Origin: CAWINH01 sp963837425
GTDB taxonomy: Bacteria; Chloroflexota; Limnocylindria; QHBO01
Length of the DNA: 64,000 nt
Direction of reading: 5' to 3'
Assembly (NCBI GenBank): GCA_963837425.1
Contig: CAWINH010000006.1
Coordinates: 682,001 to 746,000 of the forward strand
Program-made: the position numbers and the translations under genes
In this document: positions 18,170-26,613 of the stretch, one piece after another
How the letters are laid out: the number at the start of each line of letters is the position of its first letter
Position numbering within the stretch: the first letter of the stretch is position 1
The notes under the pieces: generated by a model
What the model was told of the DNA's origin: nothing
Databases searched by the model: none
Seen by the model: only the letters and a program-made list of their open reading frames with translations

Positions 18170-19147
18170 GTGCCATCCATCTCCGTGGTCATCCGTTGCT
18201 TCAACGAAGAGCAGCACATCGGTCGGCTCCTTACTGGCATCACCAAGCAGACGACTCCGGCCTCCCAGATCGTCGTAGTGGACTCCGGTTCGAGCGATGC
18301 GACGCTCAGCATTGCCGGTCGCTTCCCTGTCGAGATCGTAACGATCGAGCCCGAGGAGTTCTCGTTCGGGCGCTCGCTCAACCGCGGCTGCGCAGCGGCC
18401 AGAGGCGACATCGTAGTCATCTCGAGCGCGCACGTGTACCCCATCTATGACAACTGGCTGGCGGGGCTCACGGCCCCCTTTGCCGACCCGTCCCTGGCGC
18501 TGGCGTATGGGCGGCAGCAGGGCGATGAGCGGACGCACTACTCGGAGCGCCAGATCCTGGCCCGCTGGTTCCCCGCGGAGTCAGACCCGCGGCAGGAGCA
18601 TCCCTTCTGCAACAACGCTAACGCGGCGATTCGTCGTTCGGTGTGGGAGGCGCTTCCCTACGACGAGGAACTGACTGGACTCGAGGACCTGGACTGGGCT
18701 CGACGGGCCATGGCTGAAGGCCATGCGGTCTCGTACGTCGCCGAAGCGCCGGTCGTGCACGTCCATTCCGAGTCTTGGTCGCAGATCGTCAACCGCTATC
18801 GACGGGAGGCGCTGGCGCATCGCCGCATATACCATGAGCAGGCAATGGGGATCGGCGAGGCCTTCCGCCTGGCGGCGGGGAATATCGTGAGCGACTACTA
18901 CCACGCTGCTCGAGACGGCGTGTTGGGAAGCAATCTGGTGGGCATCCCGACCTTCCGCGCAGGCCAGTTCCTGGGGACCTACCAGGGCTTCAGGCAGCGC
19001 GGCGAGGTACCCGCGGTCCTGCGCCGTCGTTTCTATTACCCGCGTGGCTTTCGCAGGCCGGCCCATGATCGAACCAACGAAGGCGCGCGCGAGCCCATCC
19101 ACTACGAGGATGCGGCCGCGAGCCACGCCGATGTCCGGACCGATTGA
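18170..19147 (+). CDS. Glycosyltransferase family 2 (rhamnosyltransferase-like)
   Basis: 325 residues. The GT-A fold starts ISVVIRCFNEEQHIGRLL and continues with QIVVVDSGSSDATL and an acidic/His region ISSAHVYPIYDNWL where GT2 enzymes carry the DxD equivalent. Acceptor-side motif EELTGLEDLDWARRAMAEG near 165 matches the rhamnosyl/fucosyl subclass. It is cytoplasmic and membrane-associated at most. GTG 18170 fits the family start best; a TTG six nt upstream is an alternative. The 3' end overlaps the next gene by 17 nt. Confidence 0.87.
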   Translation: MPSISVVIRCFNEEQHIGRLLTGITKQTTPASQIVVVDSGSSDATLSIAGRFPVEIVTIEPEEFSFGRSLNRGCAAARGDIVVISSAHVYPIYDNWLAGLTAPFADPSLALAYGRQQGDERTHYSERQILARWFPAESDPRQEHPFCNNANAAIRRSVWEALPYDEELTGLEDLDWARRAMAEGHAVSYVAEAPVVHVHSESWSQIVNRYRREALAHRRIYHEQAMGIGEAFRLAAGNIVSDYYHAARDGVLGSNLVGIPTFRAGQFLGTYQGFRQRGEVPAVLRRRFYYPRGFRRPAHDRTNEGAREPIHYEDAAASHADVRTD

Positions 19148-19787
19148 CATTTCGGTACCGCTCGAGGCCGGGATGCCGATCTGGCCCGACAGCCGCGGGC
19201 TGCGCATCTTCGAGACGATGCGAATCGCGGACGGATCGCCGGCGAACGTCTCGCAAATCGACATGGACGTCCATTGCGGGACGCACGTCGAGGCCCCGCG
19301 GCATTTCCTCGCCGACGGGGTGGCCCTCGACGCGGTCCCGCTGGAAGTGTTCGTCGGTCCTGCCCTCGTGATCGAGCTGCTAACCGAGTCCACGATCGCG
19401 GCCTCCAGCCTGCAGGCACGTGATATCCCCGAGGGGACGGAGCGGCTCCTCCTGAAGACGCGGAATTCGTCGCTATGGCACGGGCGGGACCGCTCGTTTC
19501 GCCCTGACTTTGTCGCCCTCACGGTGGACGCGGCAGCCTGGGTCGTGGCGCGCGGCATTCGGCTGGTGGGGATCGATTACCTGTCGATCCAACGCTTCGA
19601 TGACGGCCCGGAGACTCACCGCACCCTGTTCCGGGGCGGGGTGACCATCCTCGAGGGCCTCGACCTGACCGGAGTGCGACCCGGCCGCTACACCCTTGCC
19701 TGCCTCCCGCTGCGTGCCGTCGGTGTCGAGGCGGCGCCGGTCCGCGCCGTGCTCCTGCCAGACGATGAGCGGGCGGTCGAATGGTGA
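19131..19787 (+). CDS. Cyclase-family metal-dependent hydrolase (kynurenine-formamidase fold)
   Basis: 218 residues from ATG 19131. The family metal-binding motif appears as DVHCGTHVEAPRHFL near residue 45, with E where many members have D. VGIDYLSIQRFD near 140 is the second family block. Proteins of this fold hydrolyse N-formyl amides or cyclic substrates using divalent metal. Here the gene sits inside a glycan locus, overlapping a GT2 gene upstream and a cytidylyltransferase downstream (ATG inside its own last codons), so a role in making or deacylating an activated sugar or acid is inferred. Tryptophan catabolism is unlikely, since no other kyn gene is near. Confidence 0.8.
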   Translation: MSGPIDISVPLEAGMPIWPDSRGLRIFETMRIADGSPANVSQIDMDVHCGTHVEAPRHFLADGVALDAVPLEVFVGPALVIELLTESTIAASSLQARDIPEGTERLLLKTRNSSLWHGRDRSFRPDFVALTVDAAAWVVARGIRLVGIDYLSIQRFDDGPETHRTLFRGGVTILEGLDLTGVRPGRYTLACLPLRAVGVEAAPVRAVLLPDDERAVEW

Positions 19788-20455
19788 CGCCGCGCATCGT
19801 TGCGCTGGTCCCAATGCGCCATACGAGCGAGCGGGTGCCGGGTAAGAACTATCGACCCCTGGCTGGCCGCCCGCTGTATCAGCACATCATTTCCACCCTG
19901 CTTTCGGTCAGCCGGATCCACGAGGTGGTCATCGACACGGATAGCCCAACGGTGAAGGACGATGCAGCGCGAGCTTTTCCTGACGTCCGAGTGGTCGATC
20001 GCCCCGAGCACCTGCGCGCTGGGGAGATCCCCATGAATGACGTCCTCCTGAACGACGTGCGACAGGTTGACGCCGACCTCTACCTGCAGACGCACTCGAC
20101 GAACCCACTGCTCCGGGCCGAGACGATCAAAGCCGCCCTTGAGCAATTCATTAGCGACGTTGAGCACGATTCGATGTTCGGGGTGACGCGGCTGCAGACA
20201 CGGCTGTGGACGGCCGACGGTCGGCCACTGAACCACGACCCACGCGTTCTCCTTCGGACACAGGACCTCCCACCCGTCTACGAGGAGAACTCCTGCCTCT
20301 ACCTGTTCACGCGGGGGCTCCTTGAGGAGAGGGGCAGCCGGATCGGCGACCGGCCGATGCTCTTCGAGATCGATCGCGACGAGGCCTGGGACATCGACGA
20401 GGAGCTCGATTTCGAGGTCGTCCAGGCGCTGCTCGAGTGGCGGTCGCGGCAATGA
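19781..20455 (+). CDS. CMP-sugar-type cytidylyltransferase (NeuA/KdsB family)
   Basis: 224 residues. The nucleotide-binding opening ALVPMRHTSERVPGKNYRPL matches the acylneuraminate cytidylyltransferase family, which couples CTP to a sugar acid or other acidic alcohol. THSTNPLLRAETI near 105 and WDIDEELDFEVVQALL at the C-terminus are further family blocks. No nonulosonate synthase (NeuB), epimerase (NeuC) or Kdo synthase is in the window, so the substrate is probably not made by a standard sialic-acid route. It overlaps both neighbours. The most useful clue is its set of partners: cyclase, 2-hydroxyacid dehydrogenase and SDR. Confidence 0.85.
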   Translation: MVTPRIVALVPMRHTSERVPGKNYRPLAGRPLYQHIISTLLSVSRIHEVVIDTDSPTVKDDAARAFPDVRVVDRPEHLRAGEIPMNDVLLNDVRQVDADLYLQTHSTNPLLRAETIKAALEQFISDVEHDSMFGVTRLQTRLWTADGRPLNHDPRVLLRTQDLPPVYEENSCLYLFTRGLLEERGSRIGDRPMLFEIDRDEAWDIDEELDFEVVQALLEWRSRQ

Positions 20456-21396
20456 GCAGCCTGCGGGTGCTGGTTACCTGCCCGCAGCTGCAGCGGACAT
20501 TCGAGGACTATCGGCACCGCTTCGACGATGAAGGGGTCGGGGTCGCGCTGCCGCCGGTCGTCCAGCAGCTTTCCGAGGCCGAGATGATGGCCATCATCGG
20601 CGAGTTCGACGGCATCATCGTTGGCGACGACCCGTTGACCGCGCCAGTCCTTGCCCGCGCGGACCGGCTGAAGGTGATCTCGAAATGGGGAGTTGGAATC
20701 GACAACATCGACCTCGACGTGGCACGTGCCCGAGGGATCGTCGTCACGAACACGCCTGGGGTCTTCGGCGATGAGGTTGCCGACGTCGTGCTCGGCTACT
20801 TGATCTTGCTGGCTCGAAAGCTGCACGTCATCGACCGAAGCGTTCGCAGCGGCGGGTGGCCGAAGGTCGAGGGGATCTCGCTCACGTCCCGGCGCCTCGG
20901 CGTCGTCGGCCTGGGCTCCATCGGCCAGGCGGTGGCACGGCGCGGTCTCGCGCTGGGGATGCGGGTGGCCGGCCATGACGTCGCGACGACCCAGCAGGAG
21001 GCTGCGAGGGCGCTGGGCGTCGAGATCCTCGAGCTCGACGATCTCCTGCGCGAGGCGGATGTCGTTTCACTGAACTGCCCATTGACCCGGGAGAACCGGC
21101 ACCTGCTCAATGAACGCCGCCTTGCGATGCTCCCTCGAGGGGCTTGGGTGATCAACACGGCCCGCGGGCCACTCATCGACGAAAGTGCCTTGATCGCCGC
21201 GATTCGCTCCGGGCAGATCGGCGCGGCCGCACTCGATGTGTTCGAAGCAGAGCCGCTCCCGGGGGAAAGTCCCCTGCGCGCCATGGACAACGTGATTCTC
21301 GGCGCGCACAACGCCTCGAACACCGCGGACGCCGGACGGCGCGTGAGCGAGCTCGCGATCACGAATGTGCTCGCGGGGCTCGGGAGGCCGGTGTGA
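20452..21396 (+). CDS. D-2-hydroxyacid dehydrogenase (phosphoglycerate-dehydrogenase-like)
   Basis: 314 residues. The NAD-binding motif GVVGLGSIGQAVARRGL is near residue 150. Catalytic residues are R in NTARGPLIDES near 235, E in FEAEPLPGESPL near 265, and H in ILGAHNASNT near 283. Unlike the serA product at 23826 it lacks the ACT and intervening domains, so it is not simply a second copy of that enzyme. It should interconvert a 2-hydroxy acid and a 2-oxo acid. The ATGA overlap with the cytidylyltransferase suggests it makes or processes the acid to be CMP-activated. Substrate unknown. Confidence 0.87.
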   Translation: MSSLRVLVTCPQLQRTFEDYRHRFDDEGVGVALPPVVQQLSEAEMMAIIGEFDGIIVGDDPLTAPVLARADRLKVISKWGVGIDNIDLDVARARGIVVTNTPGVFGDEVADVVLGYLILLARKLHVIDRSVRSGGWPKVEGISLTSRRLGVVGLGSIGQAVARRGLALGMRVAGHDVATTQQEAARALGVEILELDDLLREADVVSLNCPLTRENRHLLNERRLAMLPRGAWVINTARGPLIDESALIAAIRSGQIGAAALDVFEAEPLPGESPLRAMDNVILGAHNASNTADAGRRVSELAITNVLAGLGRPV

Positions 21397-22142
21397 GCCG
21401 ACTGGCCCTGGTGACTGGGGCCGCTGGGGGGATTGGCCTCGCCACGGTCGAGCGGCTAGGCGCCAGCGGCTGGGCGGTCGCCGGGATCGACGTCGCCGAC
21501 CCTCCGCAGCACGTGGAATTCGAGGCCTACGAGCGGCTTGACCTCGGCGATGCATTCGCCGGGGAGGCGCTCAGCCGGCTGGTCGGCACGCTTCCTCGCC
21601 TGGACGCCCTCGTGAACAACGCCGGACTTCAGGTCGTGAGCAGGCTGGCGGAGATGAGCCTCGAGGACTGGGAGCGCACGATGGCCGTAAATCTCCGGGC
21701 CGCCTTCCTTACGACGCGGGCGGCGCACCGAGCCTTGCAGTCGAGCCGAGGCGCGGTCGTGAACGTCAGCTCGGTCCACGCCGTTCACACCTCTTCAGGG
21801 CTTGTCGCCTACGCGGCCAGCAAGGGGGGGCTCGTCGCCTTTTCCCGGGCGCTTGCGCTCGAATGGGCCGCCGATGGGATTCGGGTCAACGCTGTTCTGC
21901 CCGGGGCCGTCGACACCCCGATGCTGCGGGCCGGCCTGGGGCGATGGGCCGCGGCCGATGACGACGAGGCGCTCGCAACGCTTGGCCGACGGACGCCGCT
22001 GGGTCGCGTCGGCAGGCCGACGGAGATCGCCGAAGCCATCGTCTTCCTGGCAGACGGTGAGCGGTCGTCCTTCATTACCGGCCAGTCGATTGTGGTCGAC
22101 GGCGGGGTCAGCGCCGCCCTGGCCAGCGAACTCCCTCGATGA
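21393..22142 (+). CDS. Short-chain dehydrogenase/reductase
   Basis: 249 residues from GTG 21393. Classical SDR motifs: TGAAGGIGLATVERL at 8-22, NNAGLQ near 75, VNVSSVHAVH near 125 with the catalytic Ser, and YAASKGG near 141 (Y-x3-K). The C-terminal FITGQSIVVDGGVSAAL is typical of the FabG-like group. It overlaps the hydroxyacid dehydrogenase stop and the following DUF115 gene by 4 nt each. Two dehydrogenases next to a cytidylyltransferase point to redox tailoring of one precursor. Cofactor preference not decided. Confidence 0.88.
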   Translation: MSRLALVTGAAGGIGLATVERLGASGWAVAGIDVADPPQHVEFEAYERLDLGDAFAGEALSRLVGTLPRLDALVNNAGLQVVSRLAEMSLEDWERTMAVNLRAAFLTTRAAHRALQSSRGAVVNVSSVHAVHTSSGLVAYAASKGGLVAFSRALALEWAADGIRVNAVLPGAVDTPMLRAGLGRWAAADDDEALATLGRRTPLGRVGRPTEIAEAIVFLADGERSSFITGQSIVVDGGVSAALASELPR

Positions 22143-22951
22143 GGGCGGCCGTTCGACGAGCGCTGGTTCGTACGCTGGGCGAGCAAGGCGCGTCGCGCGC
22201 GATCGCTGCATATAGCGATCGTCGGAGCCAGCTCGACTACGCCATCAGTGCAGATGGTCGGCGCTCGCGCGCCCATCTCGGCGAGCTTCACAATCGATAT
22301 CGGGGGCAGCGCTGCTTCATCATCGGCAACGGTCCCAGTCTTGGCCAGATGGACCTCTCGCCGCTTCGCGGCGAGTTCACATTCGGGCTCAACCGTGTCT
22401 ATCTGCTCTTCGATCGCATCGGGTTCGCAACCACATTTCTTGTCGCGATCAATCAGCTGGTGGCCGAGCAGTTCGTCGATGACATCCTTGCCGTCGAGTC
22501 GGACAAGTTCCTCTCCTGGCCCGCGCGGCGATACGTCGCGGATCGCCGGTCCGTAACGTTCCTGCGCCCGACCCGCGGGCCGCGGTTCTCGCGTGACGTC
22601 CGTTCTGGAATCTGGGGCGGAGCCACCGTGACGTACGCCGCCATGCAGCTCGCCTATCACATGGGCTTCTCCGAGGCGATTTTGATCGGGGTCGATCATT
22701 CCTTCGCCACGAGCGGCGAGCCCCACAAGATGATCGTCTCGAAGGGCGCTGATCCGAACCACTTTGATGCCGGCTACTTCGGCAAGGGGATCCGCTGGGA
22801 GCTGCCGAATCTGGAGCTCTCGGAGGTCGCGTATCGACTGGCGCGGAACCACTGGGAGGCCGATCGGCGCCGGATCGTCGACGCGACGGTGGGCGGAAAG
22901 CTGACCGTGTTTCCGAAGGTGAGCTTCGAGCAGATCGTCCGCGGAGTCTGA
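22139..22951 (+). CDS. DUF115/MptE-like protein of glycan loci
   Basis: 270 residues. The core starts at about residue 60 with QRCFIIGNGPSLGQMDL, the glycine-rich motif of the DUF115 family (related to motility accessory factors and 6-hydroxymethylpterin diphosphokinase MptE). TFGLNRVYLLF and MGFSEAILIGVDHSFA are further family blocks. Flagellar homologues are needed to glycosylate flagellin with pseudaminic acid, and others are found in capsule loci next to CMP-sugar genes. Here the gene closes the overlapping set after the cytidylyltransferase. A transferase role for the CMP-activated residue is inference. ATG or GTG start at 22139 overlaps the SDR stop. Confidence 0.75.
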   Translation: MRAAVRRALVRTLGEQGASRAIAAYSDRRSQLDYAISADGRRSRAHLGELHNRYRGQRCFIIGNGPSLGQMDLSPLRGEFTFGLNRVYLLFDRIGFATTFLVAINQLVAEQFVDDILAVESDKFLSWPARRYVADRRSVTFLRPTRGPRFSRDVRSGIWGGATVTYAAMQLAYHMGFSEAILIGVDHSFATSGEPHKMIVSKGADPNHFDAGYFGKGIRWELPNLELSEVAYRLARNHWEADRRRIVDATVGGKLTVFPKVSFEQIVRGV

Positions 22952-22957
22952 ACCCGG

Positions 22958-23782
22958 TCAGCGAGCCCCCGTCGTGCGGCGCGGCTCGTTCATGACGCGA
23001 TGCGGCCGAAATGCGTCGATCGAGCGACGCAGAGGGGACGGGAGCCGGCGATAGACCCACGACTGCACTGGCTGGAATCGGACGAAGAGACGGCCAAGGC
23101 CTGAGCTGTGCTTCAGGCGCAACCGATGCGTCTCGCGATAGGCGGGGCCGCGATCCGCGGTCGTCTTTGCCCGGGGGTGGATCGTCGCGCCCGCGAGAGG
23201 ACGATCGACGAAGGCCGGCGTCGTCCGTCGTGCGGCCCGCAGGAAGAGGTCGTAGTCCATCGAATATCGAAGGGCCGGATCGAGAGGTCCGACCGCCGAG
23301 ATGAGCTCGCGGTGGAGGAACGCGCTCGGCTGGGGGATGATCTGCCTCGAAAAGAGCAGGTCCCTCATCCGGAACGAGGATCCCACGAACCCGAGGCTGT
23401 GACCCTGCGGGTCGACGCGCTCGCAGGTGCCATAGAGGAGCCGCGTCTCGGGATGATCGCGGAAGTACTCGCCAACGAAGAGGAGCGTCCCGGGCAGGTA
23501 GTAGTCGTCCGAGTTGAGCCAGGCCAGGATCTCGCCGTTTGTCCGTGACCAGCCCTCGTTGATCGCGGCCGTCTGGCCATCATCGGGCCTGCTCCGCCAG
23601 TAGTCCAGGTGATCGGCGTAGCGCTGGATGATCTCGACGCTGCCGTCGGTCGAGCCGCCGTCCAGCACCAAGTATTCGAGGTCCGGGTACCCCTGATCGA
23701 GCACCGAGCGCAACGTGTGCTCAAGAAACTGCGCCTGGTTGAATGACGGGGTGACGACGCTGATCCTGGGGAGACTGCGCAC
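22958..23782 (-). CDS. Glycosyltransferase family 2
   Basis: 274 residues. GT-A opening ISVVTPSFNQAQFLEHTLRS, then YLVLDGGSTDGSVEII, ILAWLNSDDYYLPG near 90 carrying the DxD-like acidic pair, and IIPQPSAFLHREL near 145. The C-terminus is basic, about 60 residues, perhaps membrane-associating. It is read convergently to the main glycan operon, ending 6 nt from the DUF115 stop, so it closes the locus from the other side. Donor unknown. Confidence 0.9.
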   Translation of the reverse strand: MRSLPRISVVTPSFNQAQFLEHTLRSVLDQGYPDLEYLVLDGGSTDGSVEIIQRYADHLDYWRSRPDDGQTAAINEGWSRTNGEILAWLNSDDYYLPGTLLFVGEYFRDHPETRLLYGTCERVDPQGHSLGFVGSSFRMRDLLFSRQIIPQPSAFLHRELISAVGPLDPALRYSMDYDLFLRAARRTTPAFVDRPLAGATIHPRAKTTADRGPAYRETHRLRLKHSSGLGRLFVRFQPVQSWVYRRLPSPLRRSIDAFRPHRVMNEPRRTTGAR

Positions 23783-23825
23783 GCCGCCATTCTAGGGGGT
23801 GAGGTCCTGGCTAGACTCGGCCGCA

Positions 23826-25427
23826 ATGGCCCGCATCCTCGTCGTCGAGCCCGTGGCCCAGCCCGGGCTCGACGTCCTGACAGCAGCGCACGAGACAAGT
23901 GTCCGCCTGGGCCTGTCGCGCCCGGACCTGATAGAGGCGCTCACCGAGGAACCGGGCTGGGACGCGCTCGTCGTTCGGTCCCAGACGCGGGTAGACGGCG
24001 AGCTGCTGGCCGCCGCCGCGCCGCGCCTCTCCGTCGTCGGGGTGGCATCCGTCGGAATCGATCGGATCGACATCGACGCCGCGACCCGTGCCGGCGTCAT
24101 GGTGGTCAACGCCCCCACCGGCAACACGATCGCCGCCGCGGAGCACACGATGGCCCTCATGCTGGCGCTGCTGCGGAACGTGCCCGCCGCGGACGCATCG
24201 GTCCGGGCCGGGCAGTGGGAGCGGCCGCGATTCCTCGGATCCGAGCTGCGGCACAGGACGCTGGGGATCATCGGCCTCGGGAAGATCGGCAAGGCGGTAT
24301 CCCGTCGCGCAAATGGTTTCGAGATGCGGGTGCTGGCCACCGACCCGTACCTCACCGCGGAGCAGGCCACGGAGCACGGGGCCAGGCTGGTTGGCCTCCT
24401 CGAGCTGCTCCAGCGCGCCGACATCATCACCGTCCACACGCCGCTCAACCCGGAGACCCGCGGGCTCATCGGGCGCGCCCAGATCGAGGCGATGCGGCCC
24501 GGAACGCGCCTCCTCAACGTGGCGCGCGGCGGGATCCTCGACGAGGCGGCTGCTGCCGACGCTCTCCGCTCGGGGCACCTGGCCGGGCTCGCGGTTGACG
24601 TCCACGCGTCGGAGCCGATGACTCCCGACAGCCCGTTGCGCGACGCGCCGAACACGGTGCTGACGCCGCACATCGGGGCGTCGACCTCCGAAGCCCAGGG
24701 TCGGGTGGGGGTCGAGATGGCCGAGCAGCTCGTGGAGGCGCTCGCCGGGGTGACGCCCCCATATGCCGTTAACGCCCCGGCGGTGGCTGCCGACGTCGCC
24801 CCCCGGCTGCGGCCCTACGTGGAGCTCGGCCGACGGCTCGCGATCCTGGCGCGCCAGCTGGCGCCCGAGTCGTGCAACGCGGTGAGCCTCACGTATGCCG
24901 GCGAGATCGCGGCCTGGGAGTGCTCGCCAATCCGCACCGCGGCCCTGTCGGGCATCCTGGAGGCGGTCACCGACCAGCGGGTCAACGCGGTCAACGCCGA
25001 TCTCATCGCCCGCGAGCGAGGCCTCGCGGTTCGCGAGACCCGGACCGATGCCGCCGACCCCTGGTCGTCGCTCGTCACGCTCGAGGTGGGGGAGGGGGAC
25101 GCCGGCCTGCGCCTGGCCGGCTCCACCGCCCACGGGCGTCCGCGCCTCGTGGGCCTTGACGAGTTCGCGATCGACGCCGAGCTGACGGGGCTCATGCTCG
25201 TGACCCAGCACGCGGACCAGCCCGGCATCGTAGGTCGGGTGGGCACCGCCCTCGCCGATGCCGGCGTCAACATCTCGTCCCTCGAGCTGTCCCGGCTCTC
25301 GGAGCATGGCGAGGCGGCGATGTTCGTCTCCGTGGACTCACCGATCCCCGACGCCGTGCTGGGAGCGCTGCGCGCCCTTTCCGGCATGCGCGAAGCCCGG
25401 GTTGTCGAGCTCCCGCCGCTGCCCTGA
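23826..25427 (+). CDS. serA: D-3-phosphoglycerate dehydrogenase
   Basis: First enzyme of serine synthesis, oxidising 3-phosphoglycerate to phosphohydroxypyruvate with NAD. 533 residues, the long type with three domains. The NAD-binding motif LGIIGLGKIGKAVSRR is near 145, the catalytic R in LNVARGGILDE near 235, E in HASEPMTPDSPL near 262, and H in LTPHIGASTSEAQ near 282. The region 320-450 is the ASB (intervening) domain, and a C-terminal ACT domain (LVTQHADQPGIVGRVG onward) is the serine-sensing site in relatives. ATG 23826 is chosen 10 codons inside the open frame because family similarity starts there. It is monocistronic and divergent from the GT2 gene, with 43 nt between the starts. Confidence 0.95.
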   Translation: MARILVVEPVAQPGLDVLTAAHETSVRLGLSRPDLIEALTEEPGWDALVVRSQTRVDGELLAAAAPRLSVVGVASVGIDRIDIDAATRAGVMVVNAPTGNTIAAAEHTMALMLALLRNVPAADASVRAGQWERPRFLGSELRHRTLGIIGLGKIGKAVSRRANGFEMRVLATDPYLTAEQATEHGARLVGLLELLQRADIITVHTPLNPETRGLIGRAQIEAMRPGTRLLNVARGGILDEAAAADALRSGHLAGLAVDVHASEPMTPDSPLRDAPNTVLTPHIGASTSEAQGRVGVEMAEQLVEALAGVTPPYAVNAPAVAADVAPRLRPYVELGRRLAILARQLAPESCNAVSLTYAGEIAAWECSPIRTAALSGILEAVTDQRVNAVNADLIARERGLAVRETRTDAADPWSSLVTLEVGEGDAGLRLAGSTAHGRPRLVGLDEFAIDAELTGLMLVTQHADQPGIVGRVGTALADAGVNISSLELSRLSEHGEAAMFVSVDSPIPDAVLGALRALSGMREARVVELPPLP

Positions 25428-25486
25428 GCCCGCCCTCACGGGCGACCTTCGCTCTCCGGCTCCGCCCTCCGGCGAGGTCCCCCCTG

Positions 25487-25638
25487 TTACTTCTCACTCA
25501 CCGAGGCTTACGTGCGCAATGCGTCGAATGTCCGCTCCCCGACTCGCCTATCTCTCATGGAGTGAGAGGTACGCGAGCACCGCGCGGCTCATGAGCCCAC
25601 CCCGCCGCGTACGCCTCGCTGGGTGAGAGGTACGCGAG
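25487..25638. repeat. Cluster of TCTCA-N5-TGAGA-type boxes
   Basis: Three related boxes flank and enter the 3' end of the XRE-nuclease gene. The central one is an imperfect palindrome, CTCGCCTATCTCTCA (25543-25557), 5 nt, TGAGAGGTACGCGAG (25563-25577), with 12 of 15 pairs matching. The right arm recurs exactly at 25624-25638. A diverged copy on the other strand begins at 25487 (TTACTTCTCACTCACCGAGG). A perfect palindrome of the same core lies on the far side of the gene at 26482. Confidence 0.6.
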
Positions 25639-26362
25639 GTTCGCGTTCGCTGGCGCTTCCGGTTGGGCGTCGGACCCGGCGACGGCCAGCCAGCCACTGG
25701 CTGCGGCGCGCCCTCGCCGGCGGGACCCATAGCAGTGTGCGAGTGGCCGCGACTGGGCCGCCGCGCGCGCGCAGGGTGCGTGCCGCGAACGAGCGGAACA
25801 GGGTGGGGTGCGCTCCCAGGATCGCCCGGTTGCGTGCCGTCGACGCCAGCGCCAGCACGGCAGAGACCCGTTCGACGGCCCATCCGCGCCGGGCAGCGAG
25901 GACTGGCGCCAGGCGCTCCTTCACATTCAGCGAACCGAGGAGCTCCTGCAGATCGGCGATCTCCGTTTTCACCTCGACCACCGCCACGTGCGAGCCCAAC
26001 TCGCGCGTCCGGTGCGCGAGCAGGTCGGCGCGTCCGCGCTCACCCCATTCACTGAAGCTGGCCTCCGCCTCGATGGTCCACCCATCGGTGACGAAGGCCG
26101 CGGCCACGGCGTCGACGATCGCGGCGTGCTCTTCGTCGCGGAGACGCGGGAGCTCGGCACCGCGACCGATGAGTCGCAGCTCGAGGCGCGTGTCAAGGGC
26201 CGCGGCGTGGCGGCGAAGCCGTTCGACCGAGGCGATGGTCCCCAGCTCATGGCGGGCGAGCGTCGCCGGCGACAGCCCTGACCGCCCGGCGAGATCGATG
26301 AGGCGCCAACGGCGCCGTATGCGGAGCATCCGCAGCAGGCGGCCGGTCGTCAGCTGGTCCAT
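25589..26362 (-). CDS. XRE-type HTH protein fused to a PD-(D/E)XK-like nuclease fold domain
   Basis: 257 residues. Residues 8-60 form a Cro/C1-type helix-turn-helix: GRLLRMLRIRRRWRLIDLAG, then RSGLSPATLARHE. Residues 78-165 resemble a restriction-endonuclease-like core: an acidic start (EAEASFSEWG), R-A-D in GRADLLAHR near 110, and E-V-K in VAVVEVKTEIADL near 127, followed by a helical K-x-R-rich segment. The last 60 residues are arginine-rich and variable. Proteins of this layout are found near defence and abortive-infection modules, but no partner toxin is visible here. It may bind the TGAGA boxes around it. Enzymatic activity is not certain: a canonical D-x(n)-ExK is visible, but the fold is inferred from spacing only. 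Confidence 0.65.
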   Translation of the reverse strand: MDQLTTGRLLRMLRIRRRWRLIDLAGRSGLSPATLARHELGTIASVERLRRHAAALDTRLELRLIGRGAELPRLRDEEHAAIVDAVAAAFVTDGWTIEAEASFSEWGERGRADLLAHRTRELGSHVAVVEVKTEIADLQELLGSLNVKERLAPVLAARRGWAVERVSAVLALASTARNRAILGAHPTLFRSFAARTLRARGGPVAATRTLLWVPPARARRSQWLAGRRRVRRPTGSASEREPRVPLTQRGVRGGVGS

Positions 26363-26481
26363 ACCGCGCAGTCTGCGGGTGCGCCCTTATCGTCCGCGTA
26401 CCAGCGGCTTACCTTTCAGTGGGTGACGATTACGCAGCGCTGGAGTCCGACTGGCGCACCTCGGGAGCCCTCAATAGGCTC

Positions 26482-26502
26482 ACTTCTCACCGACTGAGAA
26501 GT
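26482..26502. promoter_or_regulatory. Perfect 8-bp palindrome upstream of the XRE-nuclease gene
   Basis: ACTTCTCA (26482-26489), CCGAC, TGAGAAGT (26495-26502). Arms and the 5-nt spacer match the TCTCA-N5-TGAGA layout of the boxes at 25487-25638. It lies 120 nt before the minus-strand start at 26362 and 112 nt before the plus-strand metallo-hydrolase start, so it could control either. It is a likely operator, the binder being inferred. Confidence 0.55.
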
Positions 26503-26613
26503 ATCGCGCTCGGCGACACGGGCTGGCGAAGGCCCATGGCGCAAGCGCCGCTGGCTGAGAATTACGGCAAGGTCGCCCCCGACGAGGGAGCCCGAGCGGC
26601 TTACCATGGGGCC

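Noticed and set aside
19131..19787. Kynurenine formamidase (kynB) for tryptophan breakdown
   Set aside because: Fold and metal motif agree, but no other kyn gene is near and the gene overlaps glycan-locus genes.
20452..21396. Second copy of serA
   Set aside because: It lacks the ACT and intervening domains and is coupled to glycan genes, so a different 2-hydroxyacid substrate is more likely.
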